Below are positions 36,420 to 45,516 of a DNA stretch of 64,000 nucleotides, in pieces. Source of the DNA: UBA6772 sp965183875 (lineage in GTDB: Bacteria; Bacteroidota; Bacteroidia; Flavobacteriales; UBA7430); NCBI GenBank assembly GCA_965183875.1, contig CBCYMK010000028.1:1-64000 (forward strand), read 5' to 3'. Numbering within the stretch: the first letter of the stretch is position 1; each line of letters begins with the position of its first letter. The notes under the pieces were generated by a model. That model did not search any database. It saw only the letters and a list, made by a program, of their open reading frames with translations, and was not told the origin of the DNA. A program made the translations under genes and the position numbers.

Positions 36420-37466
36420 GTGATAAACGTAAAAAGGAACATCCCTGGAGTTTTTGGTATTAGCATTCTATTCTGTAGTGTGGTATGTGCTGTATTCGCT
36501 TATTTTATTGCTCCAGACAATAGCCCCTATGCAAACCAAATGCATTTAGAGTTAAGTACACTAAGACCCGGTACTGAAGTTTCGTTTTTACATTTGCAAA
36601 AAGATGAGTTTTTAAATACCTCCTTTATTAATCAATTAATAGGAGGTGAAATCCCGAACTATAAAGCGATTCCTCTTGGTTCTTTTAGGGTTTCAGACAC
36701 TATTATTTCGTACAGTATTTTTGGTTCTGATTACCTTCAGCAAATAGCAAGTAATACACTATTATTATCGGAGGATAATACGCCAATATTTACAAAAACA
36801 TACTTTTTGGGAACTGATAAATACGGTCGTGATTTATTAAGTCGCTTAATTATTGCAACAAGAATTTCTTTAGCCGTAGGTTTTATTTCTGTTTTTATTT
36901 CGCTTTTAATAGGAATTACTTTGGGCTTAATTGCGGGTTATTACGGCTCTTGGGTAGATAAGTGTATTCTATGGCTTATAAACGTAGTTTGGTCTATACC
37001 TACACTATTAATGGTAATAGCAATTAGCTTGGCACTAGGGAAAGGTTTCTTGCAGGTATTTATAGCAGTTGGATTAACCATGTGGGTTGAAGTTGCTAGA
37101 GTTGTTAGGGGACAAGTGTTGAGCCTAAAAAAAATGGAATATATTCAGGCTGCAAGTGTTTTGGGATTTAGTGATTTACGGATTATGTTTATTCATATTC
37201 TGCCCAATATAATGAGTCCTATCATAGTGATTTCTGCAGCCAATTTTGCTTCTGCCATTTTAATTGAGGCTGGTTTGAGCTTCTTGGGGATCGGTACACA
37301 GGCTCCTATGCCTTCTTGGGGGGCTATGATAAAGAATCACTATTCCTATATAATATTAGATAAGGCTTATTTGGCCTTGGCCCCAGGTATGGCTATAATG
37401 TTGCTTGTTTTAGCTTTGATGTATGTTGGGAATATGTTAAGAGAACATTTGAATGTAAGAGGGTAG
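36420..37466 (+). CDS. DppC-type ABC transporter permease
   Basis: 348 residues from a GTG start; no ATG upstream. The first membrane helix (residues 9-30) is followed by an extracytoplasmic segment of about 90 residues; five further helices form the permease core. GTDKYGRDLLSRLI is characteristic of DppC/OppC, and the EAA loop reads EYIQAASVLGFSDLRIMFIHILPN, with SFLGIGTQAPMPSWGAMI near the end. The family imports di- or oligopeptides together with DppB, DppDF and a binding protein. None of these is adjacent, so it is an orphan in this window. Confidence 0.9.
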   Translation: MINVKRNIPGVFGISILFCSVVCAVFAYFIAPDNSPYANQMHLELSTLRPGTEVSFLHLQKDEFLNTSFINQLIGGEIPNYKAIPLGSFRVSDTIISYSIFGSDYLQQIASNTLLLSEDNTPIFTKTYFLGTDKYGRDLLSRLIIATRISLAVGFISVFISLLIGITLGLIAGYYGSWVDKCILWLINVVWSIPTLLMVIAISLALGKGFLQVFIAVGLTMWVEVARVVRGQVLSLKKMEYIQAASVLGFSDLRIMFIHILPNIMSPIIVISAANFASAILIEAGLSFLGIGTQAPMPSWGAMIKNHYSYIILDKAYLALAPGMAIMLLVLALMYVGNMLREHLNVRG

Positions 37467-37516
37467 AGAAATAGAATAAAAAAGACGGTAAGAAGTAGCA
37501 GAAGAAAAATCTTCAT

Positions 37517-37562
37517 CCCTATAGCAATCGGGACATTAAATCTTTTTGTTTGTCAGGCTGAG
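37517..37562. repeat. Two dispersed repeat cores (TCCCTATAGCAATCGGGA; TTTGTCAGGCTGAG)
   Basis: The first (37517-37534) is an imperfect palindrome related to 21852-21865, the second (37549-37562) matches 23629-23641. Both lie in the convergent spacer after the permease gene. Confidence 0.55.
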
Positions 37563-37645
37563 AAACTCTAGGCCCTGCCTTCAGTTATTTATTCATCATC
37601 GTTAATCAATCATTAACTCTCACGTCTTTAATCGACCTTTTGATA

Positions 37646-38587
37646 TCATGACCATTTGACTTTTTCAATCTTATCGGCTAATACCTCAGAAAGTTTAAAG
37701 TAAGATTCTACAGTCCAACCAGCTATATGTGGACTTAATAACACCTTTTTTGAATCAAGTAAATATTGAAAACTAGTAGGGGTTTCTGTGTCGAACATAT
37801 TTTCAAAACTTGCTTTTTCAAATTCTAAAACATCTAAACAAGCACCTAAAATAGTTTCCTCTTGTAAGCCTTTAACTAAGCTTTCGGTTCGTACAACTTT
37901 ACCCCTTGCTGTATTAATTACATAAAAAGGCTTGTTCATTTTAGCAATAAATTCGCAGTCTAAATAATGATGAGTCCCCTTATTATAAGGAGTATGAAAA
38001 CTGAGAATAGTAGCTTTATTTTGAATTTCTTCTAAAGAAGATTCACATACGTATTCATCAGAATAATTCGTCTTTACATTGTCATAAGCCAAAACGGTAC
38101 AGTTAAAACCAGAGATGCATTTTGCAAATGCTTTACCCATATTACCATAACCAATAATTCCGACTGTTTTACCGGCTAGTTCAAGCCCTCTATTTGCTTC
38201 TCGTTGCCATTTCCCTGCGCGTACTTCGGCGTCTGCAATTGCGAGTTTATTGAATAGTGCAAGTAGCATCCCTAAGGAATGTTCGCCTACAGCTTGTCTG
38301 TTTCCTTCAGGAGCAGAAAATAATTGAATACCTAAATCCGTTGCTTTTGTGCAGTCTATATTTTCTAAACCGGCTCCAGAGCGAGCAATAAATTTTAGGT
38401 TTGTTGCTGCATCCAAAAATGCTGAATTAATCGGGGTTCTCGACCGAACTACTAAACCTTGGTAATCGGCTATTTTTTTCAAAAGTTCATTCCTAGTAGA
38501 TGTGTAGTCGTGTTTACATTGGAAACCCAAGTCTAAAAGTCTGTCTTCTAAAATGGGGTGTACACTATCTATAAAAAGGACTTTCAT
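37646..38587 (-). CDS. D-2-hydroxyacid dehydrogenase (phosphoglycerate dehydrogenase-like)
   Basis: 313 residues. The NAD motif is VGIIGYGNMGKAF, the substrate arginine/lysine region is ARSGAGLENIDC and the catalytic His is in LLSPHIAGWT; Arg and Glu of the triad lie in INTARGKVV and GACLDVLEFE. It lacks the ACT regulatory domain of SerA, so serine synthesis is possible but not certain. It is the last gene of the run TPR-DUF4286-rsmA-mgtE and its start overlaps the mgtE stop region by 1 bp. Confidence 0.88.
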   Translation of the reverse strand: MKVLFIDSVHPILEDRLLDLGFQCKHDYTSTRNELLKKIADYQGLVVRSRTPINSAFLDAATNLKFIARSGAGLENIDCTKATDLGIQLFSAPEGNRQAVGEHSLGMLLALFNKLAIADAEVRAGKWQREANRGLELAGKTVGIIGYGNMGKAFAKCISGFNCTVLAYDNVKTNYSDEYVCESSLEEIQNKATILSFHTPYNKGTHHYLDCEFIAKMNKPFYVINTARGKVVRTESLVKGLQEETILGACLDVLEFEKASFENMFDTETPTSFQYLLDSKKVLLSPHIAGWTVESYFKLSEVLADKIEKVKWS

Positions 38588-39936
38588 TAGAGGTTTAAAA
38601 ATAATTTACCAATCATGAAATAAATAAACAATCCAAGTACATCGTTTACAGTGGTAATAAATGGGCCTGTTGCTAGTGCAGGGTCAATTTTATATTTGTT
38701 AAGTGCAAGAGGCACAAAAGTACCAAATAAGGCTGCAAAAATAATCACTGCCATAATAGAGATGCTCACAGTAAAATAAATGGCACTTGGGTAGCCTAAT
38801 AAAAAGGTGAAGAGCATAATTGTTCCCGAACATATAAGTCCGTTTAGCATGGCAACACCCAATTCTTTAAATAATCGCTCACCTAGGCTATCCATACCTA
38901 AACTATTACTAGCTAGACCTTGTACAATGATGGCAGCAGATTGCACTCCTACATTTCCTCCCATAGCCGCAATTAAAGGAGTGAAAAAGGCAAGTTCAAT
39001 ATTGTTTTCAATATCGAATATCCCCATAATTTGAGCCCCCATAATACCTCCCATTAGGCCTATTAGAAGCCAAGGTAGTCGAGCCCTTGTAAGTGTAATT
39101 ATATTATCTGAAGAATCGACTTGTTCGGAAATACCAGAGGCTTTATTATAATCCTCCATAGCTTCTTCCTTCATTACGTCAACTACATCATCAATGGTAA
39201 TTCTACCAATTAAACGATTTAGATCGTCTACAACAGGTAATACAATAAGGTCGTATTTATCCATAATATTAGCCACTTCTTCATCATCGGAATTGGCTTT
39301 TACAGAGATTACTTTCTCATTGTATATGTTTTTAATGAAGTTCTTCTCTGGAGAGAGAAGTAGTTTTTTTAAAGAGAGCGTACCCAATAAAACACGGTTG
39401 TCGTCTACTACATAAATGGTGTAAACCTTGTCTACATCCTCGGCTTGCTTACGCATTTCTCCTACACACCGCAAAACCGACCACTTGTCGTTTACATGGA
39501 TAAGTTCTTTTGCCATTAATCCTCCAGCCGTATTTTCTGGATAAGAAAGTAGATCTACAATATCGCTTGCGTGATCTATATCTTCAATATGTGCTAATAC
39601 CTCTTCCTTTTTATCGGTAGGTAAATCACCTATAATGTCTGCAGCGTCATCAGAATCTAAATTCTCAATGAGTTCTTCAGCGATTTCTTGGGAGGTTAAG
39701 TCTTCAAGTACAACCTCTCTAGCCTCATCATCCAGCTCTACAAGAATCTCAGCTGAATCTTCATCTTCAAAAAGTTCGAAGAGAATTTTTCCGCGTTCTT
39801 CCTCTAGCTCTTCAATGAGCTCAGCAATATCTGCATGATGTAATTCGGAAAGCTCAGCTTTTAAGATTTGAAAATCTTTACGCTCGAGTTTTTCGTTTAT
39901 ATCATTTATAAATTCTTTTGTTAATTCAAATTTCAT
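38587..39936 (-). CDS. mgtE: Magnesium transporter MgtE
   Basis: 449 residues, standard MgtE. An N-terminal superhelical domain rich in acidic residues (HHADIAELIEELEEERG, residues 28-130), a pair of CBS domains (about 135-255; TAGGLMAKELI, GRITIDDVVDVM) that sense Mg2+, and five C-terminal helices with GGNVGVQSAAIIVQGLA and TGPFITTVNDVLGLFIYF, the pore helix motif. It mediates Mg2+ influx across the cytoplasmic membrane. It overlaps rsmA by 4 bp. Confidence 0.97.
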   Translation of the reverse strand: MKFELTKEFINDINEKLERKDFQILKAELSELHHADIAELIEELEEERGKILFELFEDEDSAEILVELDDEAREVVLEDLTSQEIAEELIENLDSDDAADIIGDLPTDKKEEVLAHIEDIDHASDIVDLLSYPENTAGGLMAKELIHVNDKWSVLRCVGEMRKQAEDVDKVYTIYVVDDNRVLLGTLSLKKLLLSPEKNFIKNIYNEKVISVKANSDDEEVANIMDKYDLIVLPVVDDLNRLIGRITIDDVVDVMKEEAMEDYNKASGISEQVDSSDNIITLTRARLPWLLIGLMGGIMGAQIMGIFDIENNIELAFFTPLIAAMGGNVGVQSAAIIVQGLASNSLGMDSLGERLFKELGVAMLNGLICSGTIMLFTFLLGYPSAIYFTVSISIMAVIIFAALFGTFVPLALNKYKIDPALATGPFITTVNDVLGLFIYFMIGKLFLNL

Positions 39937-40706
39937 GGTTGAATCTTTTCAAGCTCATTGGTAAGGTACACAAAATCTGCTACCGATAATTGTTCAGCTC
40001 TTTCTGTCAATAGAGGGTCGTTAAATCCAGTCTTACCTATTAGTGGTTTCAGTGAATTTCTCAGAGTTTTTCTACGCTGACTAAACGACTGTTTCACTAC
40101 GCGTTTAAAGAATTTCTCGTTACAATCGAGTTTATCTTTATTGTTTCTGCGCAAACGTATAACACCAGATTTAACTTTTGGTGGTGGGTCGAACACATCT
40201 TCATTAACAGTAAATAAATATTCTATATCGTAATAAGCTTGAAGCAATACCGATATAATTCCATATTTTTTACTTCCTGGTCCACTAGCTACACGCTCTG
40301 CAACTTCTTTTTGGAACATTCCTACAACCTCAGGGACCTGTTCTTTATACTCTAGTGCTTTGAATAGTATTTGAGAGGATATATTGTACGGGAAATTACC
40401 AATTAGCGCAAATTGCCCTCTTGTAAGTTTTGTTAAGTCTAGTTGTAAAAAATCTGTAGAGTGAATACGCGGACTCAATTCTGGGTATTCTGCTTGTAAA
40501 TAGGTAACAGATTCTCGGTCGAGCTCAATTACATGGGTGGTAAAATCTTTCTGTAATAAATATTGTGTGAGCACGCCCATTCCTGGACCTACTTCTACTA
40601 CATCTGTATACCCTTGGCAACTCAATCCATCAACAATTCCTCTAGCTATAGAAAGATCTTTGAGGAAATGTTGTCCTAAGTGTTTTTTAGCTCTTACCTT
40701 TTTCAT
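39933..40706 (-). CDS. rsmA: 16S rRNA (adenine-1518/1519) dimethyltransferase
   Basis: 257 residues, typical KsgA/RsmA. KHLGQHFLKD at the N terminus, SAM-binding VVEVGPGMGVLTQYLL, and the catalytic NLPY-type motif LIGNFPYNISSQILFK (NFPY instead of NLPY) are present, as is SFSQRRKTLRNSL near the end. It dimethylates two adenines in helix 45 of 16S rRNA during small-subunit assembly. It overlaps mgtE by 4 bp and follows DUF4286 by 19 bp. Confidence 0.97.
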   Translation of the reverse strand: MKKVRAKKHLGQHFLKDLSIARGIVDGLSCQGYTDVVEVGPGMGVLTQYLLQKDFTTHVIELDRESVTYLQAEYPELSPRIHSTDFLQLDLTKLTRGQFALIGNFPYNISSQILFKALEYKEQVPEVVGMFQKEVAERVASGPGSKKYGIISVLLQAYYDIEYLFTVNEDVFDPPPKVKSGVIRLRRNNKDKLDCNEKFFKRVVKQSFSQRRKTLRNSLKPLIGKTGFNDPLLTERAEQLSVADFVYLTNELEKIQP

Positions 40707-40725
40707 TTGGATGTATACGTATAAT

Positions 40726-41037
40726 TTAAAACTCGCTAATTACCTCCATAAGAGTACGGAATGCAACAAACTTCCCTTGAAACTTTGTGTTGTGTGCTGC
40801 TTGTAATGCAGGGGCAAAGTCTCGGTTGTATTGATCTAGTTTATCATGGTTTTCGCAAGTGTATTGAATGGAATATGTTACCCCACCCATTTGTTCTTCT
40901 ACCAAAACTTTCGACATTTTTGCAGATTTAAACAATCCTGTTTTTAGTACATCTGCTATATGTTCCTTGTTCATCCAGTTCAACCATTCTAGTTCAACAG
41001 ACTCTTCAATATTTACGGTAACGTTGTATATAATCAT
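40726..41037 (-). CDS. DUF4286 family protein
   Basis: 103 residues, full length for the family. MIIYNVTVNIEESVELEWLNWM and HIADVLKTGLF are its typical N-terminal features. It is likely a small ferredoxin-like-fold protein; the family is uncharacterised and is commonly found immediately before rsmA in Bacteroidota, as here. It starts 1 bp after the TPR gene stop. Confidence 0.9.
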   Translation of the reverse strand: MIIYNVTVNIEESVELEWLNWMNKEHIADVLKTGLFKSAKMSKVLVEEQMGGVTYSIQYTCENHDKLDQYNRDFAPALQAAHNTKFQGKFVAFRTLMEVISEF

Positions 41038-41038
41038 T

Positions 41039-42856
41039 TTACTCTTTGCTTAATTCACGGTAGTGTTTTCTGGCTTCTGCCAAGAAGTAACTATCCTGGT
41101 GGTTGGTAATTATATCTTCATAAAGTTCCAGAGCTAAAGCTGTATTTTTAAAATAATACTCTTGAAGCTGGGCTTGTGCAAATTTCGCATCATCTGCTAA
41201 TATATCAAAAGAAAAGAAACTTATTATTTGGTCCAATAATTCGCTTGCATCCTCTTTTTTATCCTGTTGGATTTTTATCTCATATTGCCGGTATAGAGCC
41301 TCATCTAATAAACTATGGCCAGGGTAATCGATTATAATACTGTCTAGAGTATGGTAGGCTTGGTTTAATTTATTCTGATAAATGAGTAGGTCGGCACGCG
41401 CAAATAATTCCATGGTTACCGTAGTTGTATCCATATTTAAATTGTCTTGTATAAGTAGCGACAACTCCATGGCGTCGTTTGCGATAAGCTTAGCCGTAGA
41501 CTTTTTTAATACATCTAATTGTGCTTGTGCCCAATCGAAATCTCCTTGATAATACGAAATCTTAGCTCTTCTGAATTTCGCCTCATGACCTAATACATCA
41601 TGCTTATACGCTTTGTCTACTTGTGAATAGTAGAGTATAGCATCCCAAATTTCATTTTGAAGTAATAGTATATCTGCATAAACGAGCTTGCATTGTGCTA
41701 GGTCTTCATTACTGGCCGTATGTATTGCCAACGCTTCTTTTATTGTTGCTTCTGCACGGTCTAAATTATAAAGCCTAAAAGCTTGAATTTGTGCTAAATC
41801 ACGGATTGTTAAAATCGTATAACTCGTTTTTCCTAATGCTAAAAAATTGTTTGTATATTCTAGCTCTAAGGCTTCCCATTCCTCATTTGTTGTTTTTGGC
41901 TTAGCCTCTAATAGCTCCTTGTTTACTGTTAATAAAGCCAATTTAGAATCTAGGTAATAGTTCGATTCTGTCCCTTTAGAGATAATGTATGAATAACAAG
42001 ATTGAGCCACTGAAAATGCTTTGTTTTTTCTACAAATCGATGCAAGGACAAATACCTTTTCTTGCCCCGATTGTAATTTCTCATCCATCGCTTTTTCTTG
42101 GTCAAAAGCTGCTGTAAAATTCTTTTCTTGTATAAACAACCAGATAAGTAAATCTGCTAAATTTTGATCGTTAGTCTCCTGTACCTTTCTCAGTAATATC
42201 CCCTTTAATAATTGGTTGTTTTGATTTTCAGGATCTGTGTTTATAGTACGGTTCAAAGTGTTTTTTACACTCTGTAGGTATTGTTTATTACTGGTAATGA
42301 GTTCTAGGTAATTCTCATACATTTCCTCAATATTCCCTAACTGACCATGTATCCTAGCAATTTGAAATCGGTAATTACTTTTACTAGAGTTTTGGATCCC
42401 TATAGTATAGGCTTCTATAGCGTATTCTAAATATTCAAATTTATACAGTCTATTGGCAGTAACAGAAACTAAATGTTCATTGTTGTTGAGTTGATGAAAA
42501 AGCTCTTTGAACTTTTTGTCAGCCCTTTTATTATCATTCTTTAATGTGTAAATATGTGCGTAGTCTACTAGGACTGATGTGTTTTTGGAATGTTTTTTAT
42601 AGTGTCTTTTTATCAGTTTCTCAGCTTCTTCAATTTTTGAAAGTGCTAAATAACAATCGAGTAAGCCTTGGTAATAATTGGGAGATTTATGTGTTTTATA
42701 AAGTCCCACATAGAGCTCACTTGCTTTTTTATAAGCTCCAGCTTTAAAATATTGCTTGGCTAATTGTGCCTGGTTGTTTGTTTGTGCTACGAGTAGTACG
42801 GGGAAACAAAGTGCTAATAAAAGTAACTTTATTGTTGTCTTTAGTAAACTATTCAT
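41039..42856 (-). CDS. Secreted tetratricopeptide repeat protein
   Basis: 605 residues with signal peptide LLKTTIKLLLLALCFPVLLVAQ. Helical repeats of about 34 residues run through most of the protein, for example AKQYFKAGAYKKASELYVGL and AEATIKEALAIH, and a later set near residues 370-590 with ALYRQYEIKIQQDKK. TPR proteins of this type often organise cell-envelope complexes. It overlaps the upstream lipoprotein gene by 8 bp and is followed by DUF4286 after 1 bp. The partner is unknown. Confidence 0.88.
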   Translation of the reverse strand: MNSLLKTTIKLLLLALCFPVLLVAQTNNQAQLAKQYFKAGAYKKASELYVGLYKTHKSPNYYQGLLDCYLALSKIEEAEKLIKRHYKKHSKNTSVLVDYAHIYTLKNDNKRADKKFKELFHQLNNNEHLVSVTANRLYKFEYLEYAIEAYTIGIQNSSKSNYRFQIARIHGQLGNIEEMYENYLELITSNKQYLQSVKNTLNRTINTDPENQNNQLLKGILLRKVQETNDQNLADLLIWLFIQEKNFTAAFDQEKAMDEKLQSGQEKVFVLASICRKNKAFSVAQSCYSYIISKGTESNYYLDSKLALLTVNKELLEAKPKTTNEEWEALELEYTNNFLALGKTSYTILTIRDLAQIQAFRLYNLDRAEATIKEALAIHTASNEDLAQCKLVYADILLLQNEIWDAILYYSQVDKAYKHDVLGHEAKFRRAKISYYQGDFDWAQAQLDVLKKSTAKLIANDAMELSLLIQDNLNMDTTTVTMELFARADLLIYQNKLNQAYHTLDSIIIDYPGHSLLDEALYRQYEIKIQQDKKEDASELLDQIISFFSFDILADDAKFAQAQLQEYYFKNTALALELYEDIITNHQDSYFLAEARKHYRELSKE

Positions 42857-43406
42857 CGGTACTTTGTAAAGAGTTTAACTGTATAAATATTCCTTGTAAT
42901 TTAGATTCTAACGAATCGAATTGTGTTGTGTTTTGGTGAAATTTAATTCTTAAGAGTTCATTCATAGCACTTAGTTTACCTAAGGCTTTTTGCTCTTCTT
43001 TTAAATAGGCAGTAAATTGTTGTTTTGTTAAATGCCTATGTACCAAATCGTCTTTTAAAGAAGTAATTTGGTTTTTAGAAAAGAGTAACTCTTTTTTAAT
43101 ACTATCTATTTCAGTATTGAAATTTGAAAAAGTAGTGGCTATTTTTTGATAAGCCAACTTCTCGTGATGCAGCCATTGTTTTTGAAAATCACTCAAATTT
43201 TCAAGTTCAAATAATTGCAGTCTCTGACTAGCTTTTTCTATGCAGAAGCTCACCTTCTGTTGGTCCATTTCTTCTAGTAATTCGTTTTGATGTAGTACCA
43301 AAGAATCTAGGAGTAAAGTGTAATTTACCTCCTTGTCGATGTTTATTTCTTGGCAAGAAGAAAGTAACAAAGCCGAAACGAATATGTAAAATGTATTTTT
43401 TAACAT
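42849..43406 (-). CDS. Coiled-coil lipoprotein, hypothetical
   Basis: 185 residues. The lipoprotein signal is MLKNTFYIFVSALLLSSC (Cys18). The mature part is highly helical and charged, with heptads such as LVLHQNELLEEMDQQKVSF and DSIKKELLFSKNQITSLKDDL, so an extended coiled coil is likely. It is not a family I recognise. It overlaps the TPR gene by 8 bp, which suggests the two form an envelope complex. The serS terminator hairpin ends 10 bp upstream of its ATG. Confidence 0.75.
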   Translation of the reverse strand: MLKNTFYIFVSALLLSSCQEINIDKEVNYTLLLDSLVLHQNELLEEMDQQKVSFCIEKASQRLQLFELENLSDFQKQWLHHEKLAYQKIATTFSNFNTEIDSIKKELLFSKNQITSLKDDLVHRHLTKQQFTAYLKEEQKALGKLSAMNELLRIKFHQNTTQFDSLESKLQGIFIQLNSLQSTDE

Positions 43407-43408
43407 TA

Positions 43409-43438
43409 TAAAAAAAACCGAAGTCTAAGCTTCGGTTA
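43409..43438 (-). terminator. Terminator of serS
   Basis: AACCGAAG and CTTCGGTT (43416-43437) form an 8-bp stem; on the minus strand a run of seven T follows, directly before the ATG of the next gene. Confidence 0.85.
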
Positions 43439-43443
43439 AGGTA

Positions 43444-44712
43444 TTAGATTTTATCGAATCCACAATAAGGTACAAGCACCTCCGGAATGTTTATTCCTTC
43501 TGCATCTTGATAGTTCTCGATTAATGCTGCCATAATACGTGGTAAGGCAAGTGAAGAACCATTTAAGCTATGGCACAATTGTGTCTTTTTATTCTCGTCT
43601 TTAAAGCGCAGTTTTAATCGATTACTTTGGTAGCTCTCGAAGTTCGAAACAGAACTTACTTCTAACCATTTATCTTGCGCTGCGGAGTATACCTCAAAAT
43701 CAAATGTTAAGGCAGAGGTAAAGCTGAGGTCACCACCACACAGTCTTAAGATTCTAAATGGCAAGCCCAATTCACGAAGTATGTTCGCTACGTGCTCTAC
43801 CATAGTATCTAAGGTTTTGTATGAGTTATCTGGGTGCTGAATTTGAACAATCTCAACCTTATCGAACTGGTGTAAACGATTTAAGCCTCTTACATCTTTC
43901 CCATACGACCCTGCTTCTCTGCGGAAACAAGGGGTGTACGCAGTACATTTAATAGGGAATTCTTCTTTCTTTACTATTACATCTCTAAAGATGTTTGTTA
44001 CAGGAACCTCAGCAGTTGGAATAAGGTATAAGTTATCTGCTGTAGCATGGTACATTTGCCCTTCTTTGTCGGGTAGTTGTCCAGTACCAAAACCTGAGGC
44101 TTCGTTAACTAAATGTGGAGGCATTACTTCCTCGTATCCAGCATCGGTGTTTTTATCTAAAAAGTAGTTTATAAGTGCGCGTTGTAAACGTGCCCCTTTA
44201 CCGCGGTAAACAGGGAATCCAGCACCAGTTATTTTTACTCCTAACTCAAAGTCAATGATGTTTTTTTCTGCTACCAATTCCCAGTGAGGTTTTGCATTTT
44301 CGCCCAAGTTAGGTAGTGCTCCTTCTTGACTAACAACCTCATTATCTTCCTCACTTTTCCCTGCAGGCACTGAAGAATGTGGGATGTTTGGAATTTGAGT
44401 AAGTTTGTTTTGTAGCGCTTCTTGAGTCTCAGCAAGTACTAAATGTAAGGCTTTTGTCTTCTCTTTTAATGCTGCCGTTTCCGCCTTTTTTGCATTGGCT
44501 TCTTCAATATTACCAGACTTATAAAGCATACCGATTTCTTTCGATAGCTTATTCGATTCTGCTAAAATAGCATCGTTTTCCGACTGAGTTGTACATCGTT
44601 TTTCATCCAGTAAAAGAAGCTCTTCTATGATGTCTTTAGCATCAAAGTTTTTTACCGCCAATCGTACGATTACTTCTTCCTTATTCTCTTTAATATACGC
44701 TACTTGTAACAT
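43444..44712 (-). CDS. serS: Seryl-tRNA synthetase
   Basis: 422 residues, the normal length. The N-terminal 100 residues form the long helical hairpin that grips tRNA-Ser. Class II motifs follow: motif 2 FRREAGSYGKDVRGLNRLHQFDKVE and motif 3 SLNGSSLALPRIMAALIENYQ; TAEVPVTNIFRDVI is also diagnostic. It loads serine on tRNA-Ser (and tRNA-Sec where present). Its own promoter box and terminator make it a single-gene unit upstream of the lipoprotein/TPR run. Confidence 0.98.
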   Translation of the reverse strand: MLQVAYIKENKEEVIVRLAVKNFDAKDIIEELLLLDEKRCTTQSENDAILAESNKLSKEIGMLYKSGNIEEANAKKAETAALKEKTKALHLVLAETQEALQNKLTQIPNIPHSSVPAGKSEEDNEVVSQEGALPNLGENAKPHWELVAEKNIIDFELGVKITGAGFPVYRGKGARLQRALINYFLDKNTDAGYEEVMPPHLVNEASGFGTGQLPDKEGQMYHATADNLYLIPTAEVPVTNIFRDVIVKKEEFPIKCTAYTPCFRREAGSYGKDVRGLNRLHQFDKVEIVQIQHPDNSYKTLDTMVEHVANILRELGLPFRILRLCGGDLSFTSALTFDFEVYSAAQDKWLEVSSVSNFESYQSNRLKLRFKDENKKTQLCHSLNGSSLALPRIMAALIENYQDAEGINIPEVLVPYCGFDKI

Positions 44713-44731
44713 GCTCTTTTCTTTAAGAACA

Positions 44732-44739
44732 CAAAAATA
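44732..44739 (-). promoter_or_regulatory. -7 box (TATTTTTG) for serS
   Basis: The minus strand reads TATTTTTG, a full consensus match, 19 bp before the ATG at 44712. Confidence 0.45.
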
Positions 44740-44794
44740 AGCTATTCCTTCTTAACTTGTTATTTCTCTGCTTAAAGTTTAAAAATGTTTGTTC

Positions 44795-44826
44795 AAAAAA
44801 AAATGCCTCTGAGTAATCAGAGGCAT
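44795..44826 (-). terminator. Terminator of the ketosynthase-bioB-barrel unit
   Basis: ATGCCTCTGA and TCAGAGGCAT form a 10-bp perfect stem with a GTAA loop; on the minus strand it is followed by nine T. It lies 21 bp after the stop of the barrel gene. Confidence 0.9.
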
Positions 44827-44847
44827 TAGATATAGAATGTTTGTTAT

Positions 44848-45513
44848 TTAGAATTTTATCCCAACAGAAACCAAAAATTGATTCAGCCTTTGGTCTGGGT
44901 TAAATGTTGTTTCACCAATGGTAATCCCATCAGATATAGATTGTAGTCCCATTTCGTAACGTAGGTCTATGGTAAGAATAGAAATATCTAATCCCGCACC
45001 CAATTGTGCCCCTACTGTTGCGTTTTTGTAATTTGTTTGTACATCTTCAAAAGCATCATCAAAACCTTCTAGGCTGATATTGTCGCTTAAAGGAAGTGTG
45101 AAAACTGGACCTGCATTAACTCTGAAAAATTTTAGGAAACGTTTCCCGAACATTACTGGGATGTCGATCTTATTGAGTTTTACCTCACCTACAATTGTTT
45201 CTCTACTATCATTATCTAATTCATCTAATAAAACTGAATATGAGATTTCTGATTTTGAATTACTAAAAAGTACTTCTGGTTGAACGTAAATTCCTAGAAG
45301 AGACAATCTTGCAAATACACCTACTTGATAACCTAATACTGGGTCTGTATCTTTTAGTAGCTGTATTGCCTCTGGACCAGATTCTAGACTTTTTACGTCT
45401 TGTAATTTAAAGCTCGGTGATGAGATACTTAATTTAGGACCCCAAGAAAAGTCTTGAGCAGATCCGTTTAAAGTAAAACCGAGTAATGCGATTGTTAAGA
45501 TTAGCTTTTTCAT
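44848..45513 (-). CDS. PorT-like outer-membrane beta-barrel protein
   Basis: 221 residues with signal peptide MKKLILTIALLGFTLNGSAQ. The mature part has eight or so amphipathic strands (YVQPEVLFSNSKSE, LNKIDIPVMFGKRF, RVNAGPVFTLPLSD, GAQLGAGLDISILTIDLRYE) ending LVSVGIKF with a terminal phenylalanine, as in the OMP_b-brl_2/PorT group. The gene starts only 3 bp after the bioB stop and is followed by a terminator, so it is co-transcribed with bioB. A link to biotin is suggested only by this linkage. Confidence 0.82.
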   Translation of the reverse strand: MKKLILTIALLGFTLNGSAQDFSWGPKLSISSPSFKLQDVKSLESGPEAIQLLKDTDPVLGYQVGVFARLSLLGIYVQPEVLFSNSKSEISYSVLLDELDNDSRETIVGEVKLNKIDIPVMFGKRFLKFFRVNAGPVFTLPLSDNISLEGFDDAFEDVQTNYKNATVGAQLGAGLDISILTIDLRYEMGLQSISDGITIGETTFNPDQRLNQFLVSVGIKF

Positions 45514-45516
45514 AAT

